Shown: positions 15,732-23,977 of the stretch, piece after piece
Numbering within the stretch: position 1 is the first letter of the stretch
Layout of the letters: every line of letters starts with the position of its first letter
DNA from: Leucobacter triazinivorans
Lineage (GTDB): Bacteria > Actinomycetota > Actinomycetes > Actinomycetales > Microbacteriaceae
DNA length: 64,000 nucleotides
Assembly: GCF_004208635.1 (NCBI RefSeq)
Contig: NZ_CP035806.1
Location: 2,294,001-2,358,000 of the forward strand
Direction of reading: 5' to 3'
Made by a program: the position numbers and the translations under genes
The notes under the pieces: generated by a model
The model's database searches: none
What the model was told of the DNA's origin: nothing
Seen by the model: the letters and a program-made list of their open reading frames with translations, nothing else

Positions 15732-16667
15732 ATGAAGAAGACACCGCTCACCCTGCTCGCCTCCGCGGCAGCGCTCGCCCTCCTGCTCACCGGCTGCCAG
15801 AGCGCGGGCGGCGACGATACGGCATCCGCCGCAGGGGAGGCCGGCGGAGCGAATCTGCCGGTCGGCGACGAGATCGCCACGACCGTCGATCCCGCGCTCA
15901 CCGAACTGCTGCCGGCCGAGATCGTGGAGAAGGGGCGCATCGATATCGCCGTCGACATCCCGTTCCCGCCGATGGCGATGTACGACGATGCCAACCGCGA
16001 GATCGGCTTCGATCCCGAGCTGGGGCGACTCCTCGGGCAGAAGCTCGGCATCGACGTGTCGCTCAACAAGCAGGCGTTCGACTCCGTGATCCCGTCGCTG
16101 CAGGCGGGCAAGAACGACATCATCATGAGCGGTATGAACGATACCCCCGAGCGCCAGGAGACGCTGAGCTTCGTCAACTACACCCACGGCGGCTTCGCCA
16201 TCGCGGTGCAGCAGGGCAATGAGGCGGGGATCGAGACTCAGCGCGACCTCTGCGGCCTGACGGTGTCGGTGCAGAAGGCCACGGTGCAGGGCGACCTGCT
16301 GCGCGCGATGGACTGCGGCGTGAACGTGATGGAGCTGCCGTCGGATCTCGACGCGCAGACGGCGCTGCGCGCGGGCAAGAGCCAGGCCTACGTCGCCGAC
16401 GCCGTCGTCACCGAGTACGTCGTCGCCACCACCGACGACGGCAACGCCTTCGAGATCGTGCGCGATCCGGAGAATCCCGCCGGCTTCGAGCCGGTGTACA
16501 GCGGAATCGGAGTGCTCAAGGACCAGACGGAGCTCGTCGAGGCGATCCGCTCGGCGCTCCAGGCGCTCATCGACGAGGGCACCTACCAGGAGGTGCTCGA
16601 GCGCAACAGCATCGGCGCCTACGCGGTCGACTCGGCGATGGTGAACCAGGGGGCGTCGGCATCGTGA
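15732..16667 (+). CDS. polar amino-acid ABC transporter, substrate-binding lipoprotein
   Basis: A 311-aa family 3 solute-binding protein. The N-terminus MKKTPLTLLASAAALALLLTGC is a lipoprotein signal with lipobox LTGC (Cys22). The mature part has IVEKGRIDIAVDIPFPPMAMYDD, IGFDPELGRLLGQKLG and DIIMSGMNDTPERQETLSFVNY, the standard SBP_bac_3 pattern. It delivers a polar or charged amino acid to the permease encoded next. The stop overlaps the permease start by four bases. A clear AAGGAG precedes the ATG. The ligand cannot be read from the sequence. Confidence 0.92.
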   Translation: MKKTPLTLLASAAALALLLTGCQSAGGDDTASAAGEAGGANLPVGDEIATTVDPALTELLPAEIVEKGRIDIAVDIPFPPMAMYDDANREIGFDPELGRLLGQKLGIDVSLNKQAFDSVIPSLQAGKNDIIMSGMNDTPERQETLSFVNYTHGGFAIAVQQGNEAGIETQRDLCGLTVSVQKATVQGDLLRAMDCGVNVMELPSDLDAQTALRAGKSQAYVADAVVTEYVVATTDDGNAFEIVRDPENPAGFEPVYSGIGVLKDQTELVEAIRSALQALIDEGTYQEVLERNSIGAYAVDSAMVNQGASAS

Positions 16668-17650
16668 CCGAGCGCACCGCCGATGCGACGGCGCTGATGG
16701 GCACCGCCGCCACCGATGACGACGTCGAGGCGATCCCGCTCAGACGGCCGTGGCGCTACATCAGTGCCGTGGCGGTCCTCGCGGTCGTCGTCTGGTTCGT
16801 CGTCGCCGTCGCCACCAACCCCAACCTCGACTTCGGCGCGGTGGGGGAGTTCCTCTTCGACGCGCGCATCCTCGAGGGCGTCTGGCTCACGATCCTCATC
16901 ACCGTCATCTCGATGCTCGTCTCGACCCTGCTGGCGGTGGTCATCGCGGCGATGCGCCTGTCGCCGAATCCGGTGCTCATGAGCGTCGCCTGGTTCTACG
17001 TGTGGGCGTTCCGCGGCACCCCGGTGCTCGTGCAGATCGTGCTCTGGGGCTATCTCGGGCTGCTCTTCGACCAGATCAGGCTCGGGATCCCGCTCACCGA
17101 GGTCGTGTTCTGGGCGATCGACACGAACACCCTCGTCACCCCGTTCATCGCGGGCCTGCTGGCCCTCACGCTGAACCAGGCCGCGTACTCCTCGGAGATC
17201 GTGCGCGCGGGCATGATGTCGGTGGACGAGGGCCAGCGTGAAGCGGCGTATTCGCTGGGTATGTCTCCGCTCTACACCTTCCGGCGCGTGCTGCTGCCGC
17301 AGGCGATGCGGGTGATCATCCCGCCGATGGGCAACGAGCTGATCTCGATGCTGAAGAACACCTCGCTGCTCTCGGTGATCGCGGTGATGGAGCTCTACAC
17401 CCAGGCGCAGGTGATCTCCTCGTCCAACCTCAAGCAGGTCGAGCTGCTCATCGTGGTGAGCCTGTGGTACCTCTTCATGACCAGCGTGCTCTCGGTGCCG
17501 CAGTACTACCTCGAGCGCCGCTTCGGCCGGGGCAGCTCGCGCAATTTGCCGCCCACGCCGCTCCAGCGGCTGCGCGCGGCGCTCGACAGGCGCAAGCCGG
17601 GCCCGCCGCCCGCCCCGCCGACCAACGCCGTGGAGGTGATCGGAGCATGA
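16664..17650 (+). CDS. polar amino-acid ABC transporter, permease
   Basis: A 328-aa HEAT-family (His/Glu/Gln/Arg/opine) permease. After a cytoplasmic N-terminus, a first helix (ISAVAVLAVVVWFVVAVA) is followed by the transport domain with EGVWLTILITVISMLVSTLLAVVIAAM, the FRGTPVLVQIV motif and ALTLNQAAYSSEIVRAGMMSVDEGQREAAYSLG, which is the EAA loop that docks the ATPase. The GTG start overlaps the binding-protein stop, and the stop overlaps the ATPase start, so the three genes are coupled. No second permease is present, so it probably acts as a homodimer. Confidence 0.93.
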   Translation: MTERTADATALMGTAATDDDVEAIPLRRPWRYISAVAVLAVVVWFVVAVATNPNLDFGAVGEFLFDARILEGVWLTILITVISMLVSTLLAVVIAAMRLSPNPVLMSVAWFYVWAFRGTPVLVQIVLWGYLGLLFDQIRLGIPLTEVVFWAIDTNTLVTPFIAGLLALTLNQAAYSSEIVRAGMMSVDEGQREAAYSLGMSPLYTFRRVLLPQAMRVIIPPMGNELISMLKNTSLLSVIAVMELYTQAQVISSSNLKQVELLIVVSLWYLFMTSVLSVPQYYLERRFGRGSSRNLPPTPLQRLRAALDRRKPGPPPAPPTNAVEVIGA

Positions 17651-18450
17651 CCGCGACCGATATCGCAGACGCCGCGCAGCCGCAGCGCGGCGAGGCGCTC
17701 GTGCAGATCCGCAGGGTGCGCAAGAGCTTCGGTGCGCACCAGGTGCTGCGCGACATCTCGCTCGAGGTGCCGGCCGGTTCCGTGACGGTGCTGCTCGGGC
17801 CCTCGGGGTCGGGCAAATCGACACTGCTGCGCTGCGTCAACCATCTCGAAACCATCGACGGCGGCAGGATCATCGTCGACGGCGAGCTCATCGGCTATCG
17901 GCAGGCCGGTGCGAAGACGCACGAGATGACCCCGCGGCAGATCGCGCGGCAGCGGCAGGACATCGGCATGGTGTTCCAGCGATTCAACCTCTTCCCGCAC
18001 ATGACGGCGCTCGAGAACATCATGGAGGCTCCCGTAGGGGTGGCCCGCCGCAGCCGGTCCGTCGCGAAGTCCCGGGCGCTCGAACTGCTCGACCGCGTCG
18101 GGCTCGCCGACTTCGCCGCACACTATCCCGCACAGCTCTCGGGCGGTCAGCAGCAGCGGGTCGCGATCGCACGGGCGCTCGCGATGGACCCGAAGCTCAT
18201 GCTGTTCGACGAGCCCACGTCCGCACTCGATCCCGAGCTCGTCGGCGACGTGCTCGACGTGATGCGCGAGCTCGCCCGCGACGGCATGACGATGATCGTG
18301 GTCACCCACGAGATCGGCTTCGCGCGGGGCGTCGCGGATCAGGTCGTCTTCATGGACGGCGGCGTGGTGGTCGAGGCCGGCGCCCCGTCCGAGGTGCTCG
18401 ACGCGCCGCAGCGCCAGCGCACGCGCAACTTCCTCGACAGCGTGAAGTAG
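17647..18450 (+). CDS. polar amino-acid ABC transporter, ATP-binding protein
   Basis: A 267-aa GlnQ/HisP-type ATPase. Visible motifs are Walker A GPSGSGKST, the Q-loop region GMVFQRFNLFPHMTALENI, signature LSGGQQQRV, Walker B LMLFDEPTSALDPE and the H-loop VVTHE. The length is normal for the family. ATG 17647 overlaps the permease stop (ATGA). It is the last gene of the decarboxylase-ABC cluster and ends at a strong convergent terminator. Confidence 0.95.
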   Translation: MTATDIADAAQPQRGEALVQIRRVRKSFGAHQVLRDISLEVPAGSVTVLLGPSGSGKSTLLRCVNHLETIDGGRIIVDGELIGYRQAGAKTHEMTPRQIARQRQDIGMVFQRFNLFPHMTALENIMEAPVGVARRSRSVAKSRALELLDRVGLADFAAHYPAQLSGGQQQRVAIARALAMDPKLMLFDEPTSALDPELVGDVLDVMRELARDGMTMIVVTHEIGFARGVADQVVFMDGGVVVEAGAPSEVLDAPQRQRTRNFLDSVK

Positions 18451-18455
18451 GGGTC

Positions 18456-18491
18456 CGGATCCCGCTCGCCCATCTGTGCGAGCGGGATCCG
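18456..18491. terminator. bidirectional hairpin between convergent genes
   Basis: Perfect 14-base arms starting CGGATCCCGCTCGC surround an 8-base loop. The hairpin fills the 41-bp gap between the ABC ATPase and the sirtuin gene and can terminate both, although there is no long T-run. Confidence 0.75.
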
Positions 18492-19334
18492 TCAGCTCAG
18501 CATCTCGGCGAGGTCGGTGAGTGTCTCGCTCGTGCCGCCCTCGATGCGCACGCGCACCGAGTCGCGGGAGTCGACAGCGGTCGGGCCCCGGTTGATCACC
18601 GCGATCGGGATCCCGCGCCGTTCGGCGCGGTGCACGAGCCGCATGCCGGTGTTGACGGCGAGCGAGGTGCCCGCCAGCAGCAGTGCACCGGCATCGTGCA
18701 CGAGCGTCTCGCCCGCGGCGAAGACCTCGGGCGGCACGGTCTCCCCGAAGTAGACGACGGCCGGCCGTAGCACCCCGCCGCAGTCCGGGCACTCGGGCAC
18801 CAGCACGCTCGACGGGTCCGAGATGCGCGCGTCGCCATCCGGGCCGAGGGCCGCGTCCGCGTGCTCCTCCGCGTATCCCGGGTTGAGCTGGTCGAAGTTC
18901 GCGAGCACCTCTGCGCGGGTTCGCCGTCGGCCGCAGGCGACGCAGCGGATCGTGGCGCCGTTGCCGTGCAGTTCGACGACTGTGCGCGAGCCCCCGCGAC
19001 GGTGCAGATCGTCGACGTTCTGGGTGATCACCCCCTCGATGCGCCCCGCGGCCTCGAGGTGGGCGAGCGCGCGGTGCCCGGCGTTGGGGGAGACTCCGGC
19101 GCTGCGGAGGAACCCGATCCGGGCGCCCGCCCAGAAGCGCCGTCGGTACGCCACATCGTGCATGAACTCCGCGATGTTCATGGGTGTGCGCGGGGGCGCG
19201 CCCGTGCCGCGGTAGTCGGGTATCCCGGAGTCCGTGCTGATCCCCGCCCCCGTCAGCACGGCGACGGGCCCGTGCGCGAAGAGCGCGGCGAGCTCGCGCA
19301 TCGCATCGGCGTCGGGTTCCGGGCGTCGTGGCAT
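18492..19334 (-). CDS. Sir2-family NAD-dependent protein deacylase
   Basis: A 280-aa sirtuin that removes acyl groups from lysines using NAD. Motifs in order: GAGISTDSGIPDYRG (NAD binding), TQNVDDLHRRGG, the catalytic His in VELHGNG, a zinc-binding pair CVACG and CPDCGG with four cysteines, VVYFGETVP, and LAGTSLAVNTG. The set is complete, so it should be active. ATG 19334 is preceded by GGAGGAAG. It is divergent from pyrE. Whether it is a deacetylase or desuccinylase cannot be told. Confidence 0.93.
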   Translation of the reverse strand: MPRRPEPDADAMRELAALFAHGPVAVLTGAGISTDSGIPDYRGTGAPPRTPMNIAEFMHDVAYRRRFWAGARIGFLRSAGVSPNAGHRALAHLEAAGRIEGVITQNVDDLHRRGGSRTVVELHGNGATIRCVACGRRRTRAEVLANFDQLNPGYAEEHADAALGPDGDARISDPSSVLVPECPDCGGVLRPAVVYFGETVPPEVFAAGETLVHDAGALLLAGTSLAVNTGMRLVHRAERRGIPIAVINRGPTAVDSRDSVRVRIEGGTSETLTDLAEMLS

Positions 19335-19434
19335 GCTTCCTCCTCTCCGTCGAATCTACGGCACGGGCGCACCCGCCGCCTTCGTCGGCGCCTCGTCCCG
19401 CCGCGGCGATCCGGCGGCGAGTAGGATCGTCACC

Positions 19435-19989
19435 ATGACCAGCGCTCGCGAACAGCTCATCGATCTCATCACCGGCGAGGCCGTCTTCCACGGCGACTTC
19501 ACCCTGACGAGCGGCAAGAAGGCCACCTACTACATCGATCTGCGCAAGCTGAGCCTCGACCACCGCGCGGCCCCCCTCATCGGGCAGGTGATGCTCGACC
19601 TCATCGGCGATATCGACGGCGTCGTGGCGGTGGGCGGGCTCACGATGGGCGCCGATCCGATCGCCTCGGCGATCATGCACCAGGGGGTCGCTCGGGGCGA
19701 GGTCTACGACTCCTTCGTGGTGCGCAAGCAGCCGAAGGATCACGGCCGCGGCCGTCAGGTCGAGGGGCCGGATCTCGCGGGCAAGCGCGTGGTGGTGGTC
19801 GAAGACACGTCGACCACTGGCGGATCCCCGCTGCAGGCGATCGAGGCGCTCGAGAAGGTCGGCGCGGAGATCGCCGCGGTGGCCGTGGTCGTGGATCGCC
19901 AGGCCCCCGCGAAGGAGCGCATCGAGGCGGCCGGCTACGAGTACCGCTACGCGATCGGCCTCGACGACCTCGGGCTGCAGCCGCAGTAG
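19435..19989 (+). CDS. pyrE: orotate phosphoribosyltransferase
   Basis: Joins orotate to PRPP to give OMP in de novo pyrimidine synthesis. The 184-aa protein shows FTLTSGKKATYYIDLRKLSL (substrate loop) and the PRPP-binding motif VVVVEDTSTTGGSPLQAI. Length is typical of actinobacterial PyrE. ATG 19435 is seven bases after a TAGGAT box (19422-19427), consistent with a leaderless mRNA. The window's other pyrimidine gene is upp, far away at 60 kb. Confidence 0.95.
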   Translation: MTSAREQLIDLITGEAVFHGDFTLTSGKKATYYIDLRKLSLDHRAAPLIGQVMLDLIGDIDGVVAVGGLTMGADPIASAIMHQGVARGEVYDSFVVRKQPKDHGRGRQVEGPDLAGKRVVVVEDTSTTGGSPLQAIEALEKVGAEIAAVAVVVDRQAPAKERIEAAGYEYRYAIGLDDLGLQPQ

Positions 19990-20060
19990 GGCAGCGGGGG
20001 ATCGCGCGGAGCGAGTCGCGGGTGAAGGGCCGGGCGAGTCGAACCCCGATCCGTCTTCGC

Positions 20061-20090
20061 TTGACACGAGTCGCACAGCTTTGCTTTACT
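20061..20090 (+). promoter_or_regulatory. strong promoter before the mini-ORF
   Basis: A consensus -35 TTGACA (20061-20066) and TTTACT (20085-20090) are 18 bases apart. Transcription would start at about 20097-20098, on the first base of the mini-ORF. It is the best -35 match noticed in the window. Confidence 0.7.
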
Positions 20091-20097
20091 GTGCGGT

Positions 20098-20202
20098 ATG
20101 CATGACACCATTCGCACCCAGTCCGCCGTCGAGGTGAACTTTGGGCTGACCGGCATGATGATGGCCGGACGCGGTGACATGCGCTGTCGAATGTGCGCGT
20201 GA
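20098..20202 (+). CDS. leaderless 34-aa mini-ORF (candidate leader peptide) ending in Met/Cys codons
   Basis: The ORF runs from ATG 20098 to TGA 20200-20202. Its peptide begins MHDTIRTQSA, has three consecutive Met in GMMMAG (codons at 20155-20163) and ends MRCRMCA. There is no Shine-Dalgarno site; the promoter places +1 at the ATG. Leaderless short ORFs with clustered Cys codons are known in mycobacteria as cysteine-responsive attenuators. Here Met (seven in 34, counting the start) and Cys (two) are both candidates for the sensed amino acid. The downstream gene is a winged-helix regulator, 215 bases away. Whether the peptide is made is untested; codon pattern, promoter and position are the evidence. 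Confidence 0.55.
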   Translation: MHDTIRTQSAVEVNFGLTGMMMAGRGDMRCRMCA

Positions 20203-20416
20203 GCGAATCCAGGATCTCGTTCCCCAACGCCGCATCGTGCGACGTTTCGCTCGCCTCACCTGCTCGTATCGCAGATGAGCCGCGCTCCCGCGAGTCTCTG
20301 GGCTGAATCGCAGCCCGCTCGCCTCGCCGCCTCGTAGCGGCCCGCATTCCGCACTCCGAGTGCGCAGTCCCCGGAAGGGGCGCCTCGGACGCGACAGACA
20401 GCTCAAGGACATCATC

Positions 20417-21112
20417 ATGAACGCCGTCACCCAGGCCCTCCGCACCGCCCGCCCCGACCTCGCCGCAGCACTGCCGGCCCTGAGCGCCCCCGAGCGCAAC
20501 GTGCCCGAGGGCACGGAGGTGCGCGGCTTCGCGCTCTACGTGGGGCTCGCAGACGACAAGATCGCCGAGGGCGACCCGCGACTGGGCACCATTGTCACCC
20601 GGATCAAGCAGCTCGTCGCCGAGCTCGCCCCCGCGGCCGACACCTACGCCGCCGTCGCGCTCGCGCCCGAGGGCACCGGAGGCCGCGACGTCGACGTCGT
20701 GCGCCTCGCGCTGGGAGATCCGGCGGCGCACGCCCGCCAGAAGCAGCACGAGGCGGAGGCGGAGGATCGCGCCGCCAGCGGGGTGATCCTCGACCTCTCG
20801 CGCAAGCGCGTGCTGCTCGACAACGTGCCCGCCGCACTCACCTTCCGCGAGTTCGAACTGCTGCAGTACCTGGTGCTGCGCGAGGGGCGCACCATCAGCC
20901 GCGACGAGCTCATCACGGGGCTCTGGGCCGATGCGCCCGCCGAGGAGGTGCCGAGCGAGCGCACCATCGACGTGCACGTGCGGCGCCTGCGCGTGAAACT
21001 GGCGCAGTACCAGGACATCGTGCGCACGGTGCGCGGCACCGGATACCGCTTCGACCGGCACGCGGACGTCTCGATCCTGCACACCGCCGGCCCGAGCCCC
21101 GACGCGTTCTGA
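20417..21112 (+). CDS. winged-helix (OmpR-type DNA-binding) protein without receiver domain
   Basis: A 231-aa protein. The C-terminal part (about 125-215) is a Trans_reg_C winged helix: GVILDLSRKRVLLDNVPAALTFREFELLQYLVLREGRTISRDELI and then ERTIDVHVRRLRVKLAQYQDIVRTVRGTGYRF. The N-terminal about 120 residues show no phospho-acceptor receiver domain. They contain GFALYVGLADDKIAEGDPRLGTIVTRIKQLV, which I do not recognise. Such orphan winged-helix proteins are frequent in Microbacteriaceae. AAGGA lies 9 bases before the ATG. The gene sits behind the mini-ORF leader, so it may be under translational or attenuation control. Confidence 0.8.
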   Translation: MNAVTQALRTARPDLAAALPALSAPERNVPEGTEVRGFALYVGLADDKIAEGDPRLGTIVTRIKQLVAELAPAADTYAAVALAPEGTGGRDVDVVRLALGDPAAHARQKQHEAEAEDRAASGVILDLSRKRVLLDNVPAALTFREFELLQYLVLREGRTISRDELITGLWADAPAEEVPSERTIDVHVRRLRVKLAQYQDIVRTVRGTGYRFDRHADVSILHTAGPSPDAF

Positions 21113-21235
21113 GCGACCGCCGAACACCGACGCCCGGCACACGGGTCCGGACCGTGTGCGGCCGTGCGGCTTCCGTGCAGTGGCCGCCTGCGGTAACGTC
21201 GTAGGAAGAACGCAGTTCCCGAGGAGGAGACCGAG

Positions 21236-21799
21236 ATGACCACGTTGCCCCCTGAGGGCCAGGACGGCCAGGACACTGGCGGTCAGCCCACCAGCGATGC
21301 ACCGCCCGCGGCTCCGACGCCGCCGGCCGCTCCCCAGCAGCCCGCCGCGGCCCCGCAGCAGCCCCAGTACCAGGCGCCGCAGCAGCCCCAGCCGCAGTAC
21401 CAGGCCCCGCCCGCCGGCGGGTACCAGCAGCCGCAGCAGGGCTACGCCCAGCCTGCCGCCGATCCGGTGAGCAACATCACCCTCAACTACTGGCTGTCGG
21501 TCTTCTTCACCTGGATCCCGGCCCTCATCTTCTTCCTCATCGAGAAGGACAAGGGCAATCAGCAGGCGTACGCGTTCCACCGCGACAACCTCAACTTCTC
21601 GCTGCTGCGCGTCGGTGTGGTCGTGGCGACCTACATCCTGATGATCATCCCCTACATCGGCTGGCTGCTCGCGCTCGTGCTGTGGCTCGGATCGCTGGTG
21701 CTGTTCGTGTTCCACATCATCGCCGCCGTGAAGGCTCCCGACGCATACCGTCGCGGCGGGCAGCCGGAGTTCATCTTCAACATTCCGCTGGTGAAGTAG
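21236..21799 (+). CDS. DUF4870-type membrane protein with Pro/Gln-rich N-terminus
   Basis: 187 aa. Residues 1-78 are a low-complexity Pro/Gln/Ala region with repeated QPQYQAP. Residues 80-187 hold about three hydrophobic helices: NYWLSVFFTWIPALIFFLI, LLRVGVVVATYILMIIPYIGWLLALVLWLGSLVLFVFHIIAAVKA, with the conserved FHRDNLNFSLL between them, as in DUF4870/Tic20-like small membrane proteins. Function unknown. The ATG follows GAGGAGG. A strong terminator follows. Confidence 0.8.
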   Translation: MTTLPPEGQDGQDTGGQPTSDAPPAAPTPPAAPQQPAAAPQQPQYQAPQQPQPQYQAPPAGGYQQPQQGYAQPAADPVSNITLNYWLSVFFTWIPALIFFLIEKDKGNQQAYAFHRDNLNFSLLRVGVVVATYILMIIPYIGWLLALVLWLGSLVLFVFHIIAAVKAPDAYRRGGQPEFIFNIPLVK

Positions 21800-21810
21800 A
21801 CGGCTACCGC

Positions 21811-21843
21811 GAAACGGCTCGGGCCCCCGGCCCGGGCCGTTTC
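21811..21843. terminator. rho-independent-type terminator between convergent genes
   Basis: GAAACGGC and GCCGTTTC arms with a GC-rich inner stem (CGGGCC/GGCCCGG region) form a long hairpin. It lies between the DUF4870 gene and the convergent PGPGW protein gene, and the pyrimidine-rich TTTCGTCT on the plus strand suits termination of the former. Confidence 0.75.
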
Positions 21844-21845
21844 GT

Positions 21846-22244
21846 CTATCCGGGGCTGCGCGATCCGCGCCCGTGCGGCGATCCGCGCCCGTCACGCGAT
21901 CGCTGCTCCTTGCGCTCCCGCCGTGCGGCGCGCCACAGATTCCAGCGCTCCCAGAAGCGGGCGAGCACGCGTCGTAGCCACCCGAGCAGGCGCCGGGCCC
22001 AGTGGTACTCGGTGCCGAGCACGGTGAGTCCGATGAAGACGATGAGCCAGCCGGGCCCCGGGAGCGGCACGAGGATCAGGCCGACGATGACGATCACTAC
22101 TCCGAGCGCCGTGATGATCACCTTGTAGGTCGTGTTGAGCCAGGGCCGCCGGCGGATCGAGGCGCGCCACCGCTCCATGAAGCGCCCCACGCGCCTGCTG
22201 AGCCGGTGGGCGCGTTCCGCGTCGCCGGCGTAGGGGTCGGTCAT
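21846..22244 (-). CDS. PGPGW (TIGR02611-type) small membrane protein
   Basis: 132 aa. An N-terminal amphipathic, Arg-rich stretch (RRVGRFMERWRASIRRRPWLNTTYK) leads into two close hydrophobic helices: VIITALGVVIVIVGLILVPLPGPGWLIVFIGLTVLGTE. The PLPGPGW hairpin is the family hallmark. The C-terminus is very basic (RRERKEQRSRDGRGSPHGRG). Function unknown. The start at 22244 has GGAGGC immediately upstream. It is divergent from the aminotransferase. Confidence 0.85.
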   Translation of the reverse strand: MTDPYAGDAERAHRLSRRVGRFMERWRASIRRRPWLNTTYKVIITALGVVIVIVGLILVPLPGPGWLIVFIGLTVLGTEYHWARRLLGWLRRVLARFWERWNLWRAARRERKEQRSRDGRGSPHGRGSRSPG

Positions 22245-22328
22245 GCCTCCGAGGATACGGGCGCGCCCTGGCATTCGGCCGCATGCGGGGCGGGGTCCGT
22301 GCGGGCCCCGCCGCCTACACTGGTGCGT

Positions 22329-23549
22329 ATGACTGCACCCGTGCCCGCGCGGTGGCGCGCCGTGTCCGCGGCCGCGGGGCTCATCGCCCCGGACGGAGCG
22401 GTGCGCCCCACGATCTTCGCCGAGATGACGGCGCTCGCGCAGCAGACCGGCGCGGCGAACCTGGGCCAGGGGTTTCCCGACAGCGACGGCCCGGAGTGGA
22501 TCCGCGAGGCCGCCGTGCGCGCGATCCGCGAGGGCGCGAATCAGTACCCGCCGGGACGGGGGATTCCGCGGCTGCGTGCCGCGATCGCGTCGCACCAGCG
22601 CCGGCACTACGGCCTCGAGGTGGATCCGGAGCGCGAGGTGCTCGTCACCGCGGGGGCGACCGAGGCCCTCACCGCGGCTATCCTCGCGCTCGCCGGCCCG
22701 GGCAACGAGGTCGTGACGCTGGAGCCCTTCTACGACTCCTACGCGGCGTGCATCGCCCTGGCGGGGGCGCGGCACGTCACCGTGCCGCTCGTTCCCGGCC
22801 CCGAGGGGTTCCGCCTCGACGTCGCGGCGCTCGACGCGGCCGTGGGGGAGCGCACCCGACTGATCGTGGTGAACACCCCGCACAACCCCACCGGCACCGT
22901 GCTGACCGGGTCCGAGCTCGCTCGCATCGCGGCGGCGGCCGTGCGCGCCGACGCAGTGGTCGTCACCGACGAGGTCTACGAGCACCTGGTCTTCGACGGC
23001 GCCGCACACATGCCGCTCGCGACGCTGCCGGGCATGGCCGAGCGCACGCTCACCGTCTCGTCGGCGGGCAAGACCTTCTCGGTGACCGGGTGGAAGGTCG
23101 GCTGGGCGAGCGGGCCGGCCGAGCTCGTCGAGGCCGTGCTCGCAGTGAAGCAGTACCTCACCTACTCGGGAGGGGCGCCATTCCAGCCCGCGATCGCCGA
23201 CGCGCTCGAGGCGGGCGACGGCGAGGTCGCCGCACTGCGCGACTCGCTGCGGCGGCGGCGGGACCTCCTCGCCGCGGGGCTGCGCGACGCCGGCTTCGAG
23301 ACCGTGGTGCCGCAGGGCACCTACTTCGTGTGCGCAGACGCCGCGGCGCTGCCGGACGGTGCAGACGGCGCGGAATTCGCCCGCTCCCTCCCCGGCCGGG
23401 CGGGCGTCGCCTGCGTGCCCGTCTCCGCGTTCTGCCGCGCGGGATCGGAGGCCGCGACGGCCCTCTCATCGTGGGCGCGTTTCACCTTCGTCAAGGACGA
23501 GCCGACGCTGCGCACGGCGATCGGCCGGTTGCTGGCTCTGCGCGGCTGA
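22329..23549 (+). CDS. PLP-dependent class I/II aminotransferase
   Basis: A 406-aa fold-type I aminotransferase that moves amino groups between amino acids and 2-oxo acids. Motifs: NLGQGFPDSDGPEWI at the N-terminus, VTAGATEALTAAILAL, NTPHNPTGTVLT (substrate carboxylate and PLP contacts), DEVYEHLVFDG, and the Schiff-base lysine in SSAGKTFSVTGWKVGW. The pattern is close to N-succinyldiaminopimelate aminotransferase and kynurenine aminotransferase-like enzymes; the exact substrate is open. ATG 22329 lies seven bases after TACACT (22316-22321), consistent with a leaderless message. Confidence 0.92.
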   Translation: MTAPVPARWRAVSAAAGLIAPDGAVRPTIFAEMTALAQQTGAANLGQGFPDSDGPEWIREAAVRAIREGANQYPPGRGIPRLRAAIASHQRRHYGLEVDPEREVLVTAGATEALTAAILALAGPGNEVVTLEPFYDSYAACIALAGARHVTVPLVPGPEGFRLDVAALDAAVGERTRLIVVNTPHNPTGTVLTGSELARIAAAAVRADAVVVTDEVYEHLVFDGAAHMPLATLPGMAERTLTVSSAGKTFSVTGWKVGWASGPAELVEAVLAVKQYLTYSGGAPFQPAIADALEAGDGEVAALRDSLRRRRDLLAAGLRDAGFETVVPQGTYFVCADAAALPDGADGAEFARSLPGRAGVACVPVSAFCRAGSEAATALSSWARFTFVKDEPTLRTAIGRLLALRG

Positions 23550-23977
23550 CGGGGCGCCGCGCTTCCCGGACGGGGCGCGATACGTGTGGCGCGGGCGGGC
23601 GGCGCTACCCAGGGAGGCGGTGATCGATCCCTAGTTCTCGGCATCTCAACACCCATTGCGGGATTCAGCACACGCACCCAGTGGCGCGGCGAGAGACCAT
23701 CGTGATGCTGGGCCTGTTGCGTCTGCGACGGGTCGACACGAGTCGAGCAGGGAGCTGCTCTGCGCCGAAGAACGATCTCCGGCCGACTCGAAACCCGAAC
23801 ATCTCTACGGGGGACGCACCGACCGATGAACTCTTCTGTGCACACTGCAGCGATTGCGCGACCGCGAACCCTGCGATCCGGGAGCCCCGGGGCGCGCCCG
23901 AATTTCCATTGCCCGGTGCGCCGCCGCGGTGCTAACTTGTCCACAACAGTCGGTGCCTCATGAGAAGGCGAGTACCC
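23550..23977 (+). other. intergenic region upstream of the LuxR/ATPase gene
   Basis: No convincing gene is seen; the one ORF of about 84 codons (23681-23935) has no family features and lies on the promoter. Candidate promoter: TTGCCC (23909-23914), 18-base spacer, TAACTT (23933-23938), giving a start near 23945. Confidence 0.5.

Larger units (their letters stand above)
19990..20416 (+). other. long leader region with mini-ORF and hairpins before the winged-helix gene
   Basis: The 427-base gap holds a strong promoter, a 34-codon ORF (20098-20202) and then about 214 bases with several hairpins: GGGCT...AGCCC inside GCGAG...CTCGC (near 20295-20330), GCACT-CCG-AGTGC and CCCC-GGAA-GGGG (near 20350-20380). 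No T-run terminator is seen. The layout resembles an attenuation leader. Confidence 0.55.

Noticed and set aside
23681..23935. Small ORF between aminotransferase and LuxR-type gene
   Set aside because: No ribosome site, no family features, and it overlaps the likely promoter of the next gene.
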